In this document: piece after piece, positions 35,199 to 45,112 of the stretch | Position numbering within the stretch: position 1 is the stretch's first letter | How the letters are laid out: the number at the start of each line of letters is the position of its first letter | Source of the DNA: Oscillatoria nigro-viridis PCC 7112 | Lineage (GTDB): Bacteria > Cyanobacteriota > Cyanobacteriia > Cyanobacteriales > Microcoleaceae | Assembly (NCBI RefSeq): GCF_000317475.1 | Contig: NC_019729.1 | Location: forward strand, 6,090,501-6,154,500 | Direction: 5' to 3' | DNA length: 64,000 bases | Notes under the pieces: model-generated | Told to the model about the DNA's origin: nothing | Database searches by the model: none | The model's input: only the letters and a program-made list of their open reading frames with translations | Program-made: the position numbers and the translations under genes

Positions 35199-38100
35199 GT
35201 TTCAAGCCCTAGATGGGGAAATAGGTTTTTTCCGGCGCACTGGGATATCGCAGCTTTGAAACCTACTGTCAGTTTCAATCCCTGATAGGGTTTTAGGTTT
35301 TTTCCGGCTGTCAGGAATCGATCAGAGTGTTGGAAGTATTGAGTTTCAATCCCTGATAGGGTTTTAGGTTTTTTCCGGCTGAGTGCTCTTGCCAAAGATG
35401 TCTAAGGTTCCTTGTTTCAATCCCTGATAGGGTTTTAGGTTTTTTCCGGCTCAAGCTGGTTAGTCTGGCGCAGTTTTTCCCGTGCCGTTTCAATCCCTGA
35501 TAGGGTTTTAGGTTTTTTCCGGCTATTAATCCTTTTAGCAGATATCTGGGCGCCTAGTTTCAATCCCTGATAGGGTTTTAGGTTTTTTCCGGCAGTCGTC
35601 GGGGTCTGGCGGTTCGTCGGTCGATTCGTTTCAATCCCTGATAGGGTTTTAGGTTTTTTCCGGCATTCTGATGCGCTTTCCCAGATGGGAGGATTGCTCC
35701 GTTTGTTTCAATCCCTGATAGGGTTTTAGGTTTTTTCCGGCATGATTGTCGATCGCAATTTGATGTTTCTGATGATTCTTGTTTCAATCCCTGATAGGGT
35801 TTTAGGTTTTTTCCGGCTTAATGATAGGTGACTGCACGCGATTTAAATGAGTTTCAATCCCTGATAGGGTTTTAGGTTTTTTCCGGCTTCAGCGTCAAGC
35901 GCCTTCGCCTGGTACGAATTGTTTCAATCCCTGATAGGGTTTTAGGTTTTTTCCGGCAATCGTTCCTTGGGACTTCCCCGCCCCGATGGGGGTTTCAATC
36001 CCTGATAGGGTTTTAGGTTTTTTCCGGCGGCACTTACTCTTACTACTGGCGCAAGCATCTCAAAAGTTTCAATCCCTGATAGGGTTTTAGGTTTTTTCCG
36101 GCATACAGAAGGCTAAAGGGCGATGGCTGGTAGTGTTTGTTTCAATCCCTGATAGGGTTTTAGGTTTTTTCCGGCCTCAAAAGATAACTTGCAGCGGACT
36201 TTAAATCCTTAGTTTCAATCCCTGATAGGGTTTTAGGTTTTTTCCGGCGAATATATGCACCGCTTCCCCCCTAGGCAGAAAGGGTTAGTTTCAATCCCTG
36301 ATAGGGTTTTAGGTTTTTTCCGGCTTTTTCATAAGAATGGGAGGAAGCGATCGCCCTGTTTCAATCCCTGATAGGGTTTTAGGTTTTTTCCGGCTGATTG
36401 ATTCGCGCTTCCTGGGCGCGAGACTTTGCAACGTTTCAATCCCTGATAGGGTTTTAGGTTTTTTCCGGCGAGATTGCGATTGTCCGTAGCGTCGCATCGC
36501 GGCCCGGTTTCAATCCCTGATAGGGTTTTAGGTTTTTTCCGGCTCTTCCTCTGCTTGCACCAATGCCTTGAGAGCTTCGTTTCAATCCCTGATAGGGTTT
36601 TAGGTTTTTTCCGGCTCAGGTTCACAGTGCAGTTCACGCGATTTGTTCTGTTTCAATCCCTGATAGGGTTTTAGGTTTTTTCCGGCGTTGCTTATCAACC
36701 CATTCAACAACAGCCAAAGGTTCGTTTCAATCCCTGATAGGGTTTTAGGTTTTTTCCGGCACAGCGAAGGCAGCCGAGGCCCACGAACCAGAGCCCGGTT
36801 TCAATCCCTGATAGGGTTTTAGGTTTTTTCCGGCTAATTTTCTTGCTAACGAACCGACCACCGATGCGTTTCAATCCCTGATAGGGTTTTAGGTTTTTTC
36901 CGGCCTAATTGTCCAAAAGTTGGATTAAGAACTGCCGCGTTTCAATCCCTGATAGGGTTTTAGGTTTTTTCCGGCTTTTCGCTAAAGAAGCCTCGAAAGG
37001 CGACACGGGCGGTGTTTCAATCCCTGATAGGGTTTTAGGTTTTTTCCGGCTGATGCGCGTGTAGGATGCGCGCCCCCCGTTGGATTGTTTCAATCCCTGA
37101 TAGGGTTTTAGGTTTTTTCCGGCGTATCTAAACCAGGTGACAAGCAAGGAGCAAATTCTTTGGTTTCAATCCCTGATAGGGTTTTAGGTTTTTTCCGGCA
37201 AAAACGAGGTGACTAAAGGGTTTAAAAAATCTAGTTTCAATCCCTGATAGGGTTTTAGGTTTTTTCCGGCGCACTTATCTTGGCTGCGCGTAATAATTAT
37301 AAAAGTGTTTCAATCCCTGATAGGGTTTTAGGTTTTTTCCGGCGATACTTTACGGATTTTGAAAAGCGCTGCTCGATCGCGTTTCAATCCCTGATAGGGT
37401 TTTAGGTTTTTTCCGGCACCTAATTTAACGGCTTTTGTTCGGTAATTCCGGTTTCAATCCCTGATAGGGTTTTAGGTTTTTTCCGGCGCGAATGAGTGAG
37501 ATTTAGTCAAGAAGTGAACCCGTTTCAATCCCTGATAGGGTTTTAGGTTTTTTCCGGCTTTCCTGGAGCTTGTCTGTCGGTCGCTCACCTCTTGCTCCTT
37601 CGGTTTCAATCCCTGATAGGGTTTTAGGTTTTTTCCGGCAAATAATCCCGAAACAGCATCACATTGAAAATCGAGTTTCAATCCCTGATAGGGTTTTAGG
37701 TTTTTTCCGGCGCTAGGAGCGATCGCACTTCTTGCACTTTTGCCCGTTTCAATCCCTGATAGGGTTTTAGGTTTTTTCCGGCTGTTGGGCCAGATTTTCT
37801 GGCTCCGAAGTTAATGTTTCAATCCCTGATAGGGTTTTAGGTTTTTTCCGGCGCAAGGCAAAATACTGGATCTGTCGGCTCAAAAACTGGGTTTCAATCC
37901 CTGATAGGGTTTTAGGTTTTTTCCGGCGGGATGCCCTAAATTTTACGGGCAGTTAAGAGGACGTTTCAATCCCTGATAGGGTTTTAGGTTTTTTCCGGCT
38001 ATTTACCTCAAATTTCTTGACAGTGGCAGGACTGTTTCAATCCCTGATAGGGTTTTAGGTTTTTTCCGGCTCTCGAAAGCTTGGAAGATTGGTTGGAGCG

Positions 38101-40355
38101 AAACCCTGGTTTGTTTCAATCCCTGATAGGGTTTTAGGTTTTTTCCGGCTTCGGCCAGGCGCATTCTTAAGCGCGGCAGCTACTGGGTATGTTTCAATCC
38201 CTGATAGGGTTTTAGGTTTTTTCCGGCGGGGCGGGAGATGGCTCCCGCTGGAGTGCAGCCTTTTGTGCGTTTCAATCCCTGATAGGGTTTTAGGTTTTTT
38301 CCGGCGCGTACTGGGGAAGGTGACCGGGCAATTCTTACCGATTGTTTCAATCCCTGATAGGGTTTTAGGTTTTTTCCGGCTGTGCGGTATCCGCACCACA
38401 AAGTCCGCCCGATCGGTTTCAATCCCTGATAGGGTTTTAGGTTTTTTCCGGCTTGGGTACGATAAGCCCCAGCCCGGATTACTCTAGTTTCAATCCCTGA
38501 TAGGGTTTTAGGTTTTTTCCGGCGCACCGACCGAGCCGATCGCACCGACCGACGTAGCCGCAATCAAGTTTCAATCCCTGATAGGGTTTTAGGTTTTTTC
38601 CGGCTTAGTCAAATGTAACCTTAATTGATAGGAATAGAAGAGTTTCAATCCCTGATAGGGTTTTAGGTTTTTTCCGGCGGGGCCCGATTAGTTTCAGTGG
38701 CTCCCTAATCCGTTTCAATCCCTGATAGGGTTTTAGGTTTTTTCCGGCATTGAAAACTTTTAAATTACCTCTGTCCTCATCAAGTTTCAATCCCTGATAG
38801 GGTTTTAGGTTTTTTCCGGCTTGAAAAAATTCTAGATGGGGCATTTTTCATATCTAGGTTTCAATCCCTGATAGGGTTTTAGGTTTTTTCCGGCTTTGTA
38901 TTTTTGGGTTAACTCATCTAAGGTTAGAATATGGTTTCAATCCCTGATAGGGTTTTAGGTTTTTTCCGGCGCAGAGAAACCGTGTGGATGTCTGGCACAG
39001 CCGTCGGTTTCAATCCCTGATAGGGTTTTAGGTTTTTTCCGGCTTTGCTGTTCAGTTAATTTAATATTTGTTTCAATAAAGTTTCAATCCCTGATAGGGT
39101 TTTAGGTTTTTTCCGGCGGCAGCTTGCATAGCCCAATCCATCGAAAACTCAATGTTTCAATCCCTGATAGGGTTTTAGGTTTTTTCCGGCTTTTCTCCTG
39201 TGTTTAAATTACACACACCAAAAAGTTTCAATCCCTGATAGGGTTTTAGGTTTTTTCCGGCTCAAAAGTTGCGTGCTCATAGATATCTCCGGGCGAGGTT
39301 TCAATCCCTGATAGGGTTTTAGGTTTTTTCCGGCAAGTGAGAAAAGTCTGAGCATCAAAGGCACTAATGTTTCAATCCCTGATAGGGTTTTAGGTTTTTT
39401 CCGGCTCTATCAATCATTTTAAAACAAGCAAATAATGTTTAAGTTTCAATCCCTGATAGGGTTTTAGGTTTTTTCCGGCATTTTATAGCCGCAACAATTG
39501 CTTGGGGGTGGCGAGTAGTTTCAATCCCTGATAGGGTTTTAGGTTTTTTCCGGCGGATTTGACTCAGCACAAGGTGAATATATTGGGCGTTTCAATCCCT
39601 GATAGGGTTTTAGGTTTTTTCCGGCGCACATCGTAGGCGATGTCGATAAAATAACAGCATTGCGTTTCAATCCCTGATAGGGTTTTAGGTTTTTTCCGGC
39701 GTCAAAGCAGCCACTCCTTCACTGGCTACTGCTGTGTTTCAATCCCTGATAGGGTTTTAGGTTTTTTCCGGCTAAGTCAGGCATCCGTATTTCGGAATCT
39801 CGATCGAATGTTTCAATCCCTGATAGGGTTTTAGGTTTTTTCCGGCAGGAGCAATGGAACTGTTTACAGTGTTTACAACAGGGTTTCAATCCCTGATAGG
39901 GTTTTAGGTTTTTTCCGGCAAGCGCAAAAACTGTACCTCAAAGTATCTAGCGTGTTTCAATCCCTGATAGGGTTTTAGGTTTTTTCCGGCATAAAACTAG
40001 AGAGTTTCGATCGCACTCGATCGAGTTTCAATCCCTGATAGGGTTTTAGGTTTTTTCCGGCGTTTTTAGCGCTTGCTGTTTTTTGTTGTCTTCTATATCA
40101 TGTTTCAATCCCTGATAGGGTTTTAGGTTTTTTCCGGCATGAAGGTCATAGTTTCCACGAAATTGAAGAGAGTTTCAATCCCTGATAGGGTTTTAGGTTT
40201 TTTCCGGCTGAGCAAACCACTGCCGAGGTTCGCCGCCTGAAGTGGTTTCAATCCCTGATAGGGTTTTAGGTTTTTTCCGGCTGTGGTGTGTGTTTGGGTT
40301 AAATCCTAAGCGTCGGTTGTTTCAATCCCTGATAGGGTTTTAGGTTTTTTCCGGC
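35199..40355 (-). CRISPR. CRISPR array, 71 repeats / 70 spacers, no cas genes in window
   Basis: 37-nt repeat; on the transcribed (minus) strand it starts GCCGGAAAAAACC and ends GGGATTGAAAC. The ATTGAAAC 3' end is the usual crRNA 5' handle and sets the orientation. Hand count: 70 copies that all appear identical, plus one degenerate 38-nt copy at 35199-35236, which marks the old trailer end. The leader side is therefore at 40356 and above. Spacers are 33-44 nt, most 33-38, and all look different. Last full repeat 40319-40355. Variable spacer length and the ATTGAAAC handle fit type III or type I-D/I-B systems; repeat sequence alone does not decide. No cas1/cas2, cas6 or effector gene lies in this window, so it depends on cas genes elsewhere. 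Confidence 0.99.
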
Positions 40356-40499
40356 CGCCCGTTCCAGAAGCCTTGCTGTATTTGGTTTTCAAGGTTCAGT
40401 TCTGTGAATCTAAAACAAAAGTACCATTCCAGCCTGGGTCTTGTCAATAGCAAATTCTTCTTCCTCACTCCAAAACGTTATCCTGTAAAGCTTTCAGAC
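40356..40499 (-). promoter_or_regulatory. CRISPR leader (proximal)
   Basis: The sequence flanking the newest repeat is moderately AT-rich with no open frame, as expected for a leader. On the minus strand it runs toward the array. I could not fix a promoter. Confidence 0.5.
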
Positions 40500-40606
40500 T
40501 TTCCGTGAATCGTTTTTTCAGGTTGGGGGCATCAAACTCTTGCCGGACATGAGTTTGAGCCTAAAAATTTGATACCCCGATTTTAACACCTACCGATTCA
40601 CGGAAA
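40500..40606. repeat. Fold-back element in the CRISPR leader region
   Basis: Perfect 13-bp terminal inverted repeats (TTTCCGTGAATCG at 40500-40512, complement at 40594-40606). Inner partial pairing GGTTGGGGGCATCAAA with TTTGATACCCCGATT and an AAACTC/GAGTTT core make a ~107-nt cruciform. Either a MITE or a structured leader element. Confidence 0.6.
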
Positions 40607-40732
40607 CTAAGCAAAAAATATTGTGCGATCGACTGGCACTACCCCACCAATGCGTTCGATCTTACCCTGACAGCAAGCGTACAGCGGAAAAAACCAAATA
40701 CTGTCTTCCTTGGGTTAGATGACTTTCTTCAA

Positions 40733-40895
40733 GGGCGATCGTAACTTAGACTTGAGTCCTAGCCTGCATCAATCTCCTCAACCGGTTTGATAACTTTGTT
40801 CGGCGGGGCGATCGTAACTTAGACTTGAGTCCGAGCCTGCATCGAGCTCCTCAACGGGTTTGATAACTTTGTTCGGCGTGGCGATCGTAACTTAC
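40733..40895. repeat. 73-bp tandem repeat, about 2.2 copies
   Basis: Copies begin at 40733, 40806 and (partial) 40879. Each starts GGCGATCGTAACTTA and contains GACTTGAGTCC...CTCCTCAAC.GGTTTGATAACTTTGTTCGGCG with a few mismatches. The third copy breaks off after CGTAACTTA. Not protein coding. Confidence 0.75.
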
Positions 40896-41444
40896 CATAG
40901 TCAGTCTCACTCAACTCACCACACTCAAACACACTCTACTACATCCACTGCCCATAAAGGGAAGCTCAAGGAAAAACCAATAACCAATAACCTACCGCAA
41001 TATAGCCCTAAAAGGCTACTTAAAATTAGCCAAACAACCACAACAATTCCGCCAACCAAAAAGCAAAGCGATTTAAAAACAACTCCGATATATCATTTTT
41101 TTTTGTTCATATTTAACAGCTAATCGATTTAGACACTTATCGATAAACTCTCACGAAAAAGCCAGATAAAACGTTCCCAATCGTAGAATTATCAAAATCT
41201 ATGCTTTAGCAAATCACCGATCGGAATTTATATTCTACCGCGATGGAAGCCAAAATGAATTGCTGCGAGCGATTTCCCGCAACTTATTCAACAAAACCTA
41301 AATATTCAATAATTAGCGAATTTTTACCTGCCATATTTGCAGCATTTGCGCTTTGCAGTTCCGAAAAATATTATTGGCTAATTGCCTACAACTCACCCAA
41401 ATTAACTTAAAATAAGTAGAGTGGCATTTACCTTAAAACTACCT
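40896..41444. other. Gene-free AT-rich region upstream of dienelactone hydrolase
   Basis: About 550 bp. CACTCAAAC/CACA-rich sequence and ACCAATAACC heptamers are present. An 87-codon frame across 40860-41123 is composed of repeat translation (Thr/Lys/His-rich) and is rejected. It presumably contains the promoter of the next gene. Confidence 0.45.
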
Positions 41445-42191
41445 ATGACAAAAACCGAAATTAGCACCAAAAACATCACAGTTCCTAACGGGGATTTGCA
41501 AATAGCTGCATACCTAGCCCAACCAGCCTCCCCAGGGCAATTTCCCGCAGTAATCGTGATTCAAGAAATCTTTGGCGTCAACTCGCACATCCGCGAAGTT
41601 ACTGAAAGAATAGCAAAAGAAGGATATGTGGCGATCGCCCCAGCCATTTACCAGCGTCAAGCCCCCGGCTTTGAAACCGGCTACACACCCGAAGCTATCA
41701 AAATCGGCAGAGAATACAAAGAAAAAACCACCGCTTCCGAACTTCTGGGCGATATCCAAGCCACCATCGATTACCTCAAAACTCTACCCTCTGTCAAACA
41801 ACAAGGTTTTGGCTGCATCGGTTTCTGCTTTGGAGGACACGTCGCCTACCTCGCCGCTACTTTGCCCGAAATCAAGGCTACAGCGTCGTTCTACGGCGCC
41901 GGTATCGCCACCCAAACCCCCGGCGGCGGCACCCCCACGATCGCCCGCACAGCAGACATTAAAGGCACTCTCTACGCCTTTTTCGGCAATCGAGACCCCA
42001 GCATTCCCTTAAAACAAGTTGACCAAATCGCCGCGGAATTGCAAAAACACCATATTTCTCACCGAATTTTCCGCTACAATGCCGATCACGGCTTCTTCTG
42101 CGACCACCGCGGCAGTTACGACGCTACCGCAGCAGCCGACTCGTGGATGCAGGTGAAGCAGCTATTTCATCAGCAACTTCAACCAGCTTAG
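41445..42191 (+). CDS. Dienelactone hydrolase family protein
   Basis: 248 aa from the ATG at 41445; a GTG eight codons earlier (41421) is possible. Family landmarks: VIVIQEIFGVNSHIREVTER with the structurally conserved Glu, the nucleophile Cys in IGFCFGGHVAYL, Asp in FFGNRDPSIP and His in NADHGFFCD, so the Cys-Asp-His triad is complete. Such enzymes open dienelactones in chloro-aromatic breakdown, but in cyanobacteria the true substrate is unknown. Single gene. Confidence 0.88.
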   Translation: MTKTEISTKNITVPNGDLQIAAYLAQPASPGQFPAVIVIQEIFGVNSHIREVTERIAKEGYVAIAPAIYQRQAPGFETGYTPEAIKIGREYKEKTTASELLGDIQATIDYLKTLPSVKQQGFGCIGFCFGGHVAYLAATLPEIKATASFYGAGIATQTPGGGTPTIARTADIKGTLYAFFGNRDPSIPLKQVDQIAAELQKHHISHRIFRYNADHGFFCDHRGSYDATAAADSWMQVKQLFHQQLQPA

Positions 42192-42290
42192 AGAGTGGGA
42201 GATGGGGAGATAGGGAGATGGGGAGAGTGGGAAAATTTTTTCTACTGACGACTGCCAACTAAATTACTGACAACTGACAACTAAACTCAC
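42192..42290. repeat. Short tandem repeats between hydrolase and S1-like gene
   Basis: GGGAGAT units, then ACTGACAACT units. STRR type. Confidence 0.75.
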
Positions 42291-43190
42291 ATGAATTCCA
42301 AATCTACAGGTTCTCAAAGCGCAAAAGCATCCTTTTCAATGGATGATTTTGCTAAAGCCCTCGAACAGCACAATTACGAATTCCAGAAGGGACAAGTAGT
42401 GCGCGGCAAAGTGTTCGAGTACGACTCAAACGGCGCGTATGTTGATATCGGCGGCAAGTCTTCGGCTTTTTTGCCGATCGAAGAGGCTGCTTTGAGAACA
42501 GTAACGGATTTGTCGGAAGTGGTTCCGCTGGACGAGGAACGGGACTTTTTGATTATCCGCGAACAAGATGCAGATGGCCAAGTTACTTTGTCTCTGCGGC
42601 AGTTACAAATTCAGCAAGCTTGGGAAGATTTAATTGAATTGCAGGAAACCGGTAAAGTTCTTCAGGTGCGGGTTTCTGGGGCGAATAAGGGCGGCGTGAC
42701 AGTAGATGTTCAGGGAATGCGCGGCTTTATTCCCCGATCGCACTTAGTGGACCGCGATAACCTAGAATCGCTGATCGGTCAATCTTTGAGCGTTAATTTT
42801 TTGGAGGTCGATCGCGAACGAGAAAAACTCGTACTTTCCCAGCGGATGGCCACTCAATCGAATGCTTTCAAGGACTTGCAAATCGGTCAGTTGGTGGAAG
42901 GAAAAGTCAGCAGCATCAAGCCTTTTGGCGTGTTTGTAGACTTGGAAGGAGTGAGCGGTTTGCTGCACATCAAGCAAGTCAGCCAAAAATATATTGATAA
43001 CCTTGGAAAGCTCTTTGCTCCCGGTCAACCCCTGAAAGCGATCGTGGTTGACCTCGATGAAAGTCGCGGCCGCATTTCACTTTCTACTCGCGTACTGGAA
43101 AATTACCCAGGGGAAATGGTGGATAAAATGGCGGATGTTATGGATACCGCTCAAGAGCGATCGGAACGTGCTAGAAAGACTCTTTCTTAA
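42291..43190 (+). CDS. rps1b: S1 RNA-binding domain protein (ribosomal protein S1 homologue, Rps1b type)
   Basis: 299 aa with three S1/OB domains: about 30-100 (GQVVRGKVFEYDSNGAYVDI), 115-180 (VLQVRVSGANKGGVTVDVQG, RGFIPRSHL) and 195-270 (GQLVEGKVSSIKPFGVFVDL, SGLLHIKQVS). Cyanobacteria carry a longer essential Rps1a and a shorter Rps1b/Nbp1-like paralogue. This length and the N-terminus (SMDDFAKALEQHNYEFQKG) fit the shorter form, though that choice rests on memory rather than alignment. It binds mRNA during or outside translation initiation. A strong palindromic terminator follows at once. Confidence 0.85.
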   Translation: MNSKSTGSQSAKASFSMDDFAKALEQHNYEFQKGQVVRGKVFEYDSNGAYVDIGGKSSAFLPIEEAALRTVTDLSEVVPLDEERDFLIIREQDADGQVTLSLRQLQIQQAWEDLIELQETGKVLQVRVSGANKGGVTVDVQGMRGFIPRSHLVDRDNLESLIGQSLSVNFLEVDREREKLVLSQRMATQSNAFKDLQIGQLVEGKVSSIKPFGVFVDLEGVSGLLHIKQVSQKYIDNLGKLFAPGQPLKAIVVDLDESRGRISLSTRVLENYPGEMVDKMADVMDTAQERSERARKTLS

Positions 43191-43202
43191 GTCTCGATCT
43201 AA

Positions 43203-43239
43203 TTACAACCCCGACTTCTTTAAGAAGTCGGGGTTGTAA
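43203..43239 (+). terminator. Perfect 18-bp palindrome after the S1-like gene; dispersed repeat copy 1
   Basis: Arms TTACAACCCCGACTTCTT / AAGAAGTCGGGGTTGTAA around one central base, 12 bp past the stop. No immediate T tract, but it should form a very stable hairpin. The following GATCGTTTTACGTTTAATTAA is shared with the copy at 50242-50301, so this is also a mobile or dispersed repeat. Confidence 0.65.
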
Positions 43240-43420
43240 CAGCGCGATCGTTTTACGTTTAATTAAATTGATTTACTTAGTTTCGATTTTACATCGACTT
43301 CTTATACCAGTTTCTCCAAAAAATCCAACTAGAGGCTAACTCCAAACCCCTATCGAGTAAGTTAATACCCCTCGCCAATCAAAAATCCAAAATAGTCTTA
43401 CTTCTTCCTTTGGCTATCTA

Positions 43421-45088
43421 GGGCTTGCTGAATCAGTGAGAAAAGTAAACAGTGTATGGGTTTTCCGAACAAAAAAGTAGTAAGGGTCGCCGTGAAAAAC
43501 AGGTATAATCAGTCAAAACCCGTGCATCACCACCTGCGATCGTGTATAGAAAAGCTGAGCTTGCCCCAAGCTCCCCATCCGACTTTGAACTCCCCTTTGA
43601 AGGAAGATTGTCAGAAGATAACCGTTGGGTAAAAATGACCCAACTAATTCCTTGGTTAGAATTTGAATCAGAATATGCTGCAAATTTTCCGACCGAAATG
43701 GGAGCACCCGCTTGCATCATTTAGGATGGCATTAGGGGCATTAATTATCAAAGAAAAGCTGGGAATCAGCGACATAGAAACAGTAGAACAGATCCGAGAA
43801 AACCCATACCTGCAATACTTTATAGGTCAATCAACATACAGTAATGAACCCCCATTTGATCCATCATTATTAGTCCACTTTCGGCAGCGAATCAGTGCAA
43901 ACTTAATCAAGAAAGTGAACGAACGGATGGTGGAAAAAATGCGCGAAACCACCCCAAAACCGCCCGAAAAAAAAAAGGATTCGGACGCAAAAAATGAATT
44001 AACCAATCAAGGAAAATTAGTCATAGATGCGACCTGTGCTCCAGCAGATATTAGCTATCCCACCGACTTAGGGCTATTAAACCGAGCCAGAGTTCATACC
44101 GAAAAAATCATCGATATTCTCTATAAATCCCTCAAAGTAAAAATCAATAAAAAACCCAGAACCTACCGGAAAATAGCCAGGAAAGACTACTTAGCAGTAG
44201 CAAAACAACGACGACCTAAACGAAACAAAAAAATCCAAGCCCTTAAAAAACAACTGCAATATATCAAAAGAAACCTCGCTAATATTGAACAGCTAATCGA
44301 ATCAGGTGCCACCCTACAAAGTTTGACCAAAAAGCAATATAAAACCTTGCTAGTTCTCACAGAAGTCTATCGCCAACAACTCTGGTTATTGGAAAATAAA
44401 AAACAGAGTATATCGGACAGTTGGGGTAAGTTTAAGCCAACCGCACATCCGTCCCATTGTTAGAGGAAAAGCAGGAAAACCCGTAGAGTTTGGAGCTAAA
44501 CTGTCAGCGAGTTGCAGTGAAGGATATGTATTTTTAGACCGGATAAGTTGGGATAACTTTAACGAATCAGGAGACTTAAAAGCACTCATTTGAAGCATTT
44601 AAAATTTACACAGGATGCTATCCAGAATCAGTCCATGCCGATCGCATTTATCGAACCAGGGAAAATCGAGCCTGGTGTAAAGAAAGAGGAATTAGAATTA
44701 GTGGCCCCCCTTTAGGAAGGCCACCAGCAATTGTTAGTAAGGAAACCAAGAAACAAGCCTGGGAAGATGAAAGAATTCGTAACTCTATTGAGGGCAAATT
44801 TGGACAAGGTAAAAGAAGATTTAGCTTGAATCGAGTGATGGCAAAGCTTGATAATACTTCGGAAACAGCTATTGCTATTACTTTTTTAGTGATGAACCTT
44901 GCTACCTGGTTAAGACGGGTTTTTTGTGTGTTTTTATGTCAAAAACCAAAAATCACACCTATTTATGGTTCAATGATTATTAAAAGCTATAACTGGGCAA
45001 GTTATAGTCAACAAAAAGTTATGTTTTGCCGAGCTTGAATTGCCCATTAATTGCGATCGCGATTTTTCCTAACTTATTCAGTAAGCCC
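43421..45088 (+). mobile_element. Insertion sequence with IS5/IS1182-like decayed DDE transposase
   Basis: 1668 bp. Ends are matching inverted repeats (GGGCTTGCTGAATCAGT at 43421; complement of GGGCTTACTGAATAAGT ending 45088), 15 of 17 identical. A perfect 6-bp direct duplication TATCTA flanks it at 43415-43420 and 45089-45094. The intact ends and duplication show a fairly recent insertion, although its gene is frameshifted three times. Confidence 0.85.
43542..45038 (+). pseudogene. DDE transposase with three frameshifts
   Basis: The protein can be followed through frames 0, 1, 2 and back to 0. (a) MYRKAELAPSSPSDFELPFE to GAPACII, where one extra T at about 43722 breaks the frame. (b) RMALGALIIKEKLGISDIET to KKQSISD. 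(c) From about 44426, VSLSQPHIRPIVRGKAGKPV to NESGDLKA. (d) From about 44592, EAFKIYTGCYPESVHADRIY to MNLATWLRRV. The N-terminal DUF772-like segment and the later GAKLS/ADRIYRT/EGKFGQGKRRF blocks are typical of IS5/IS1182-type transposases in cyanobacteria. It cannot be made as one protein. Confidence 0.8.
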
Positions 45089-45112
45089 TATCTAACTCCA
45101 TTTGAGCGATCG

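Noticed and set aside
35311..38844. Open frames of 60-130 codons on both strands inside the CRISPR array, with repeated KPKTLSGIET and VSIPDRVLGFFR peptides
   Set aside because: They are translations of the 37-nt repeat and the spacers, not genes.
35199..40355. Assigning the array to a specific CRISPR subtype
   Set aside because: No cas genes are present, and the ATTGAAAC handle and variable spacer length fit several types.
40860..41123. 87-codon frame beyond the CRISPR leader
   Set aside because: Thr/His/Lys-rich translation of tandem repeats and AT-rich DNA, no motif.
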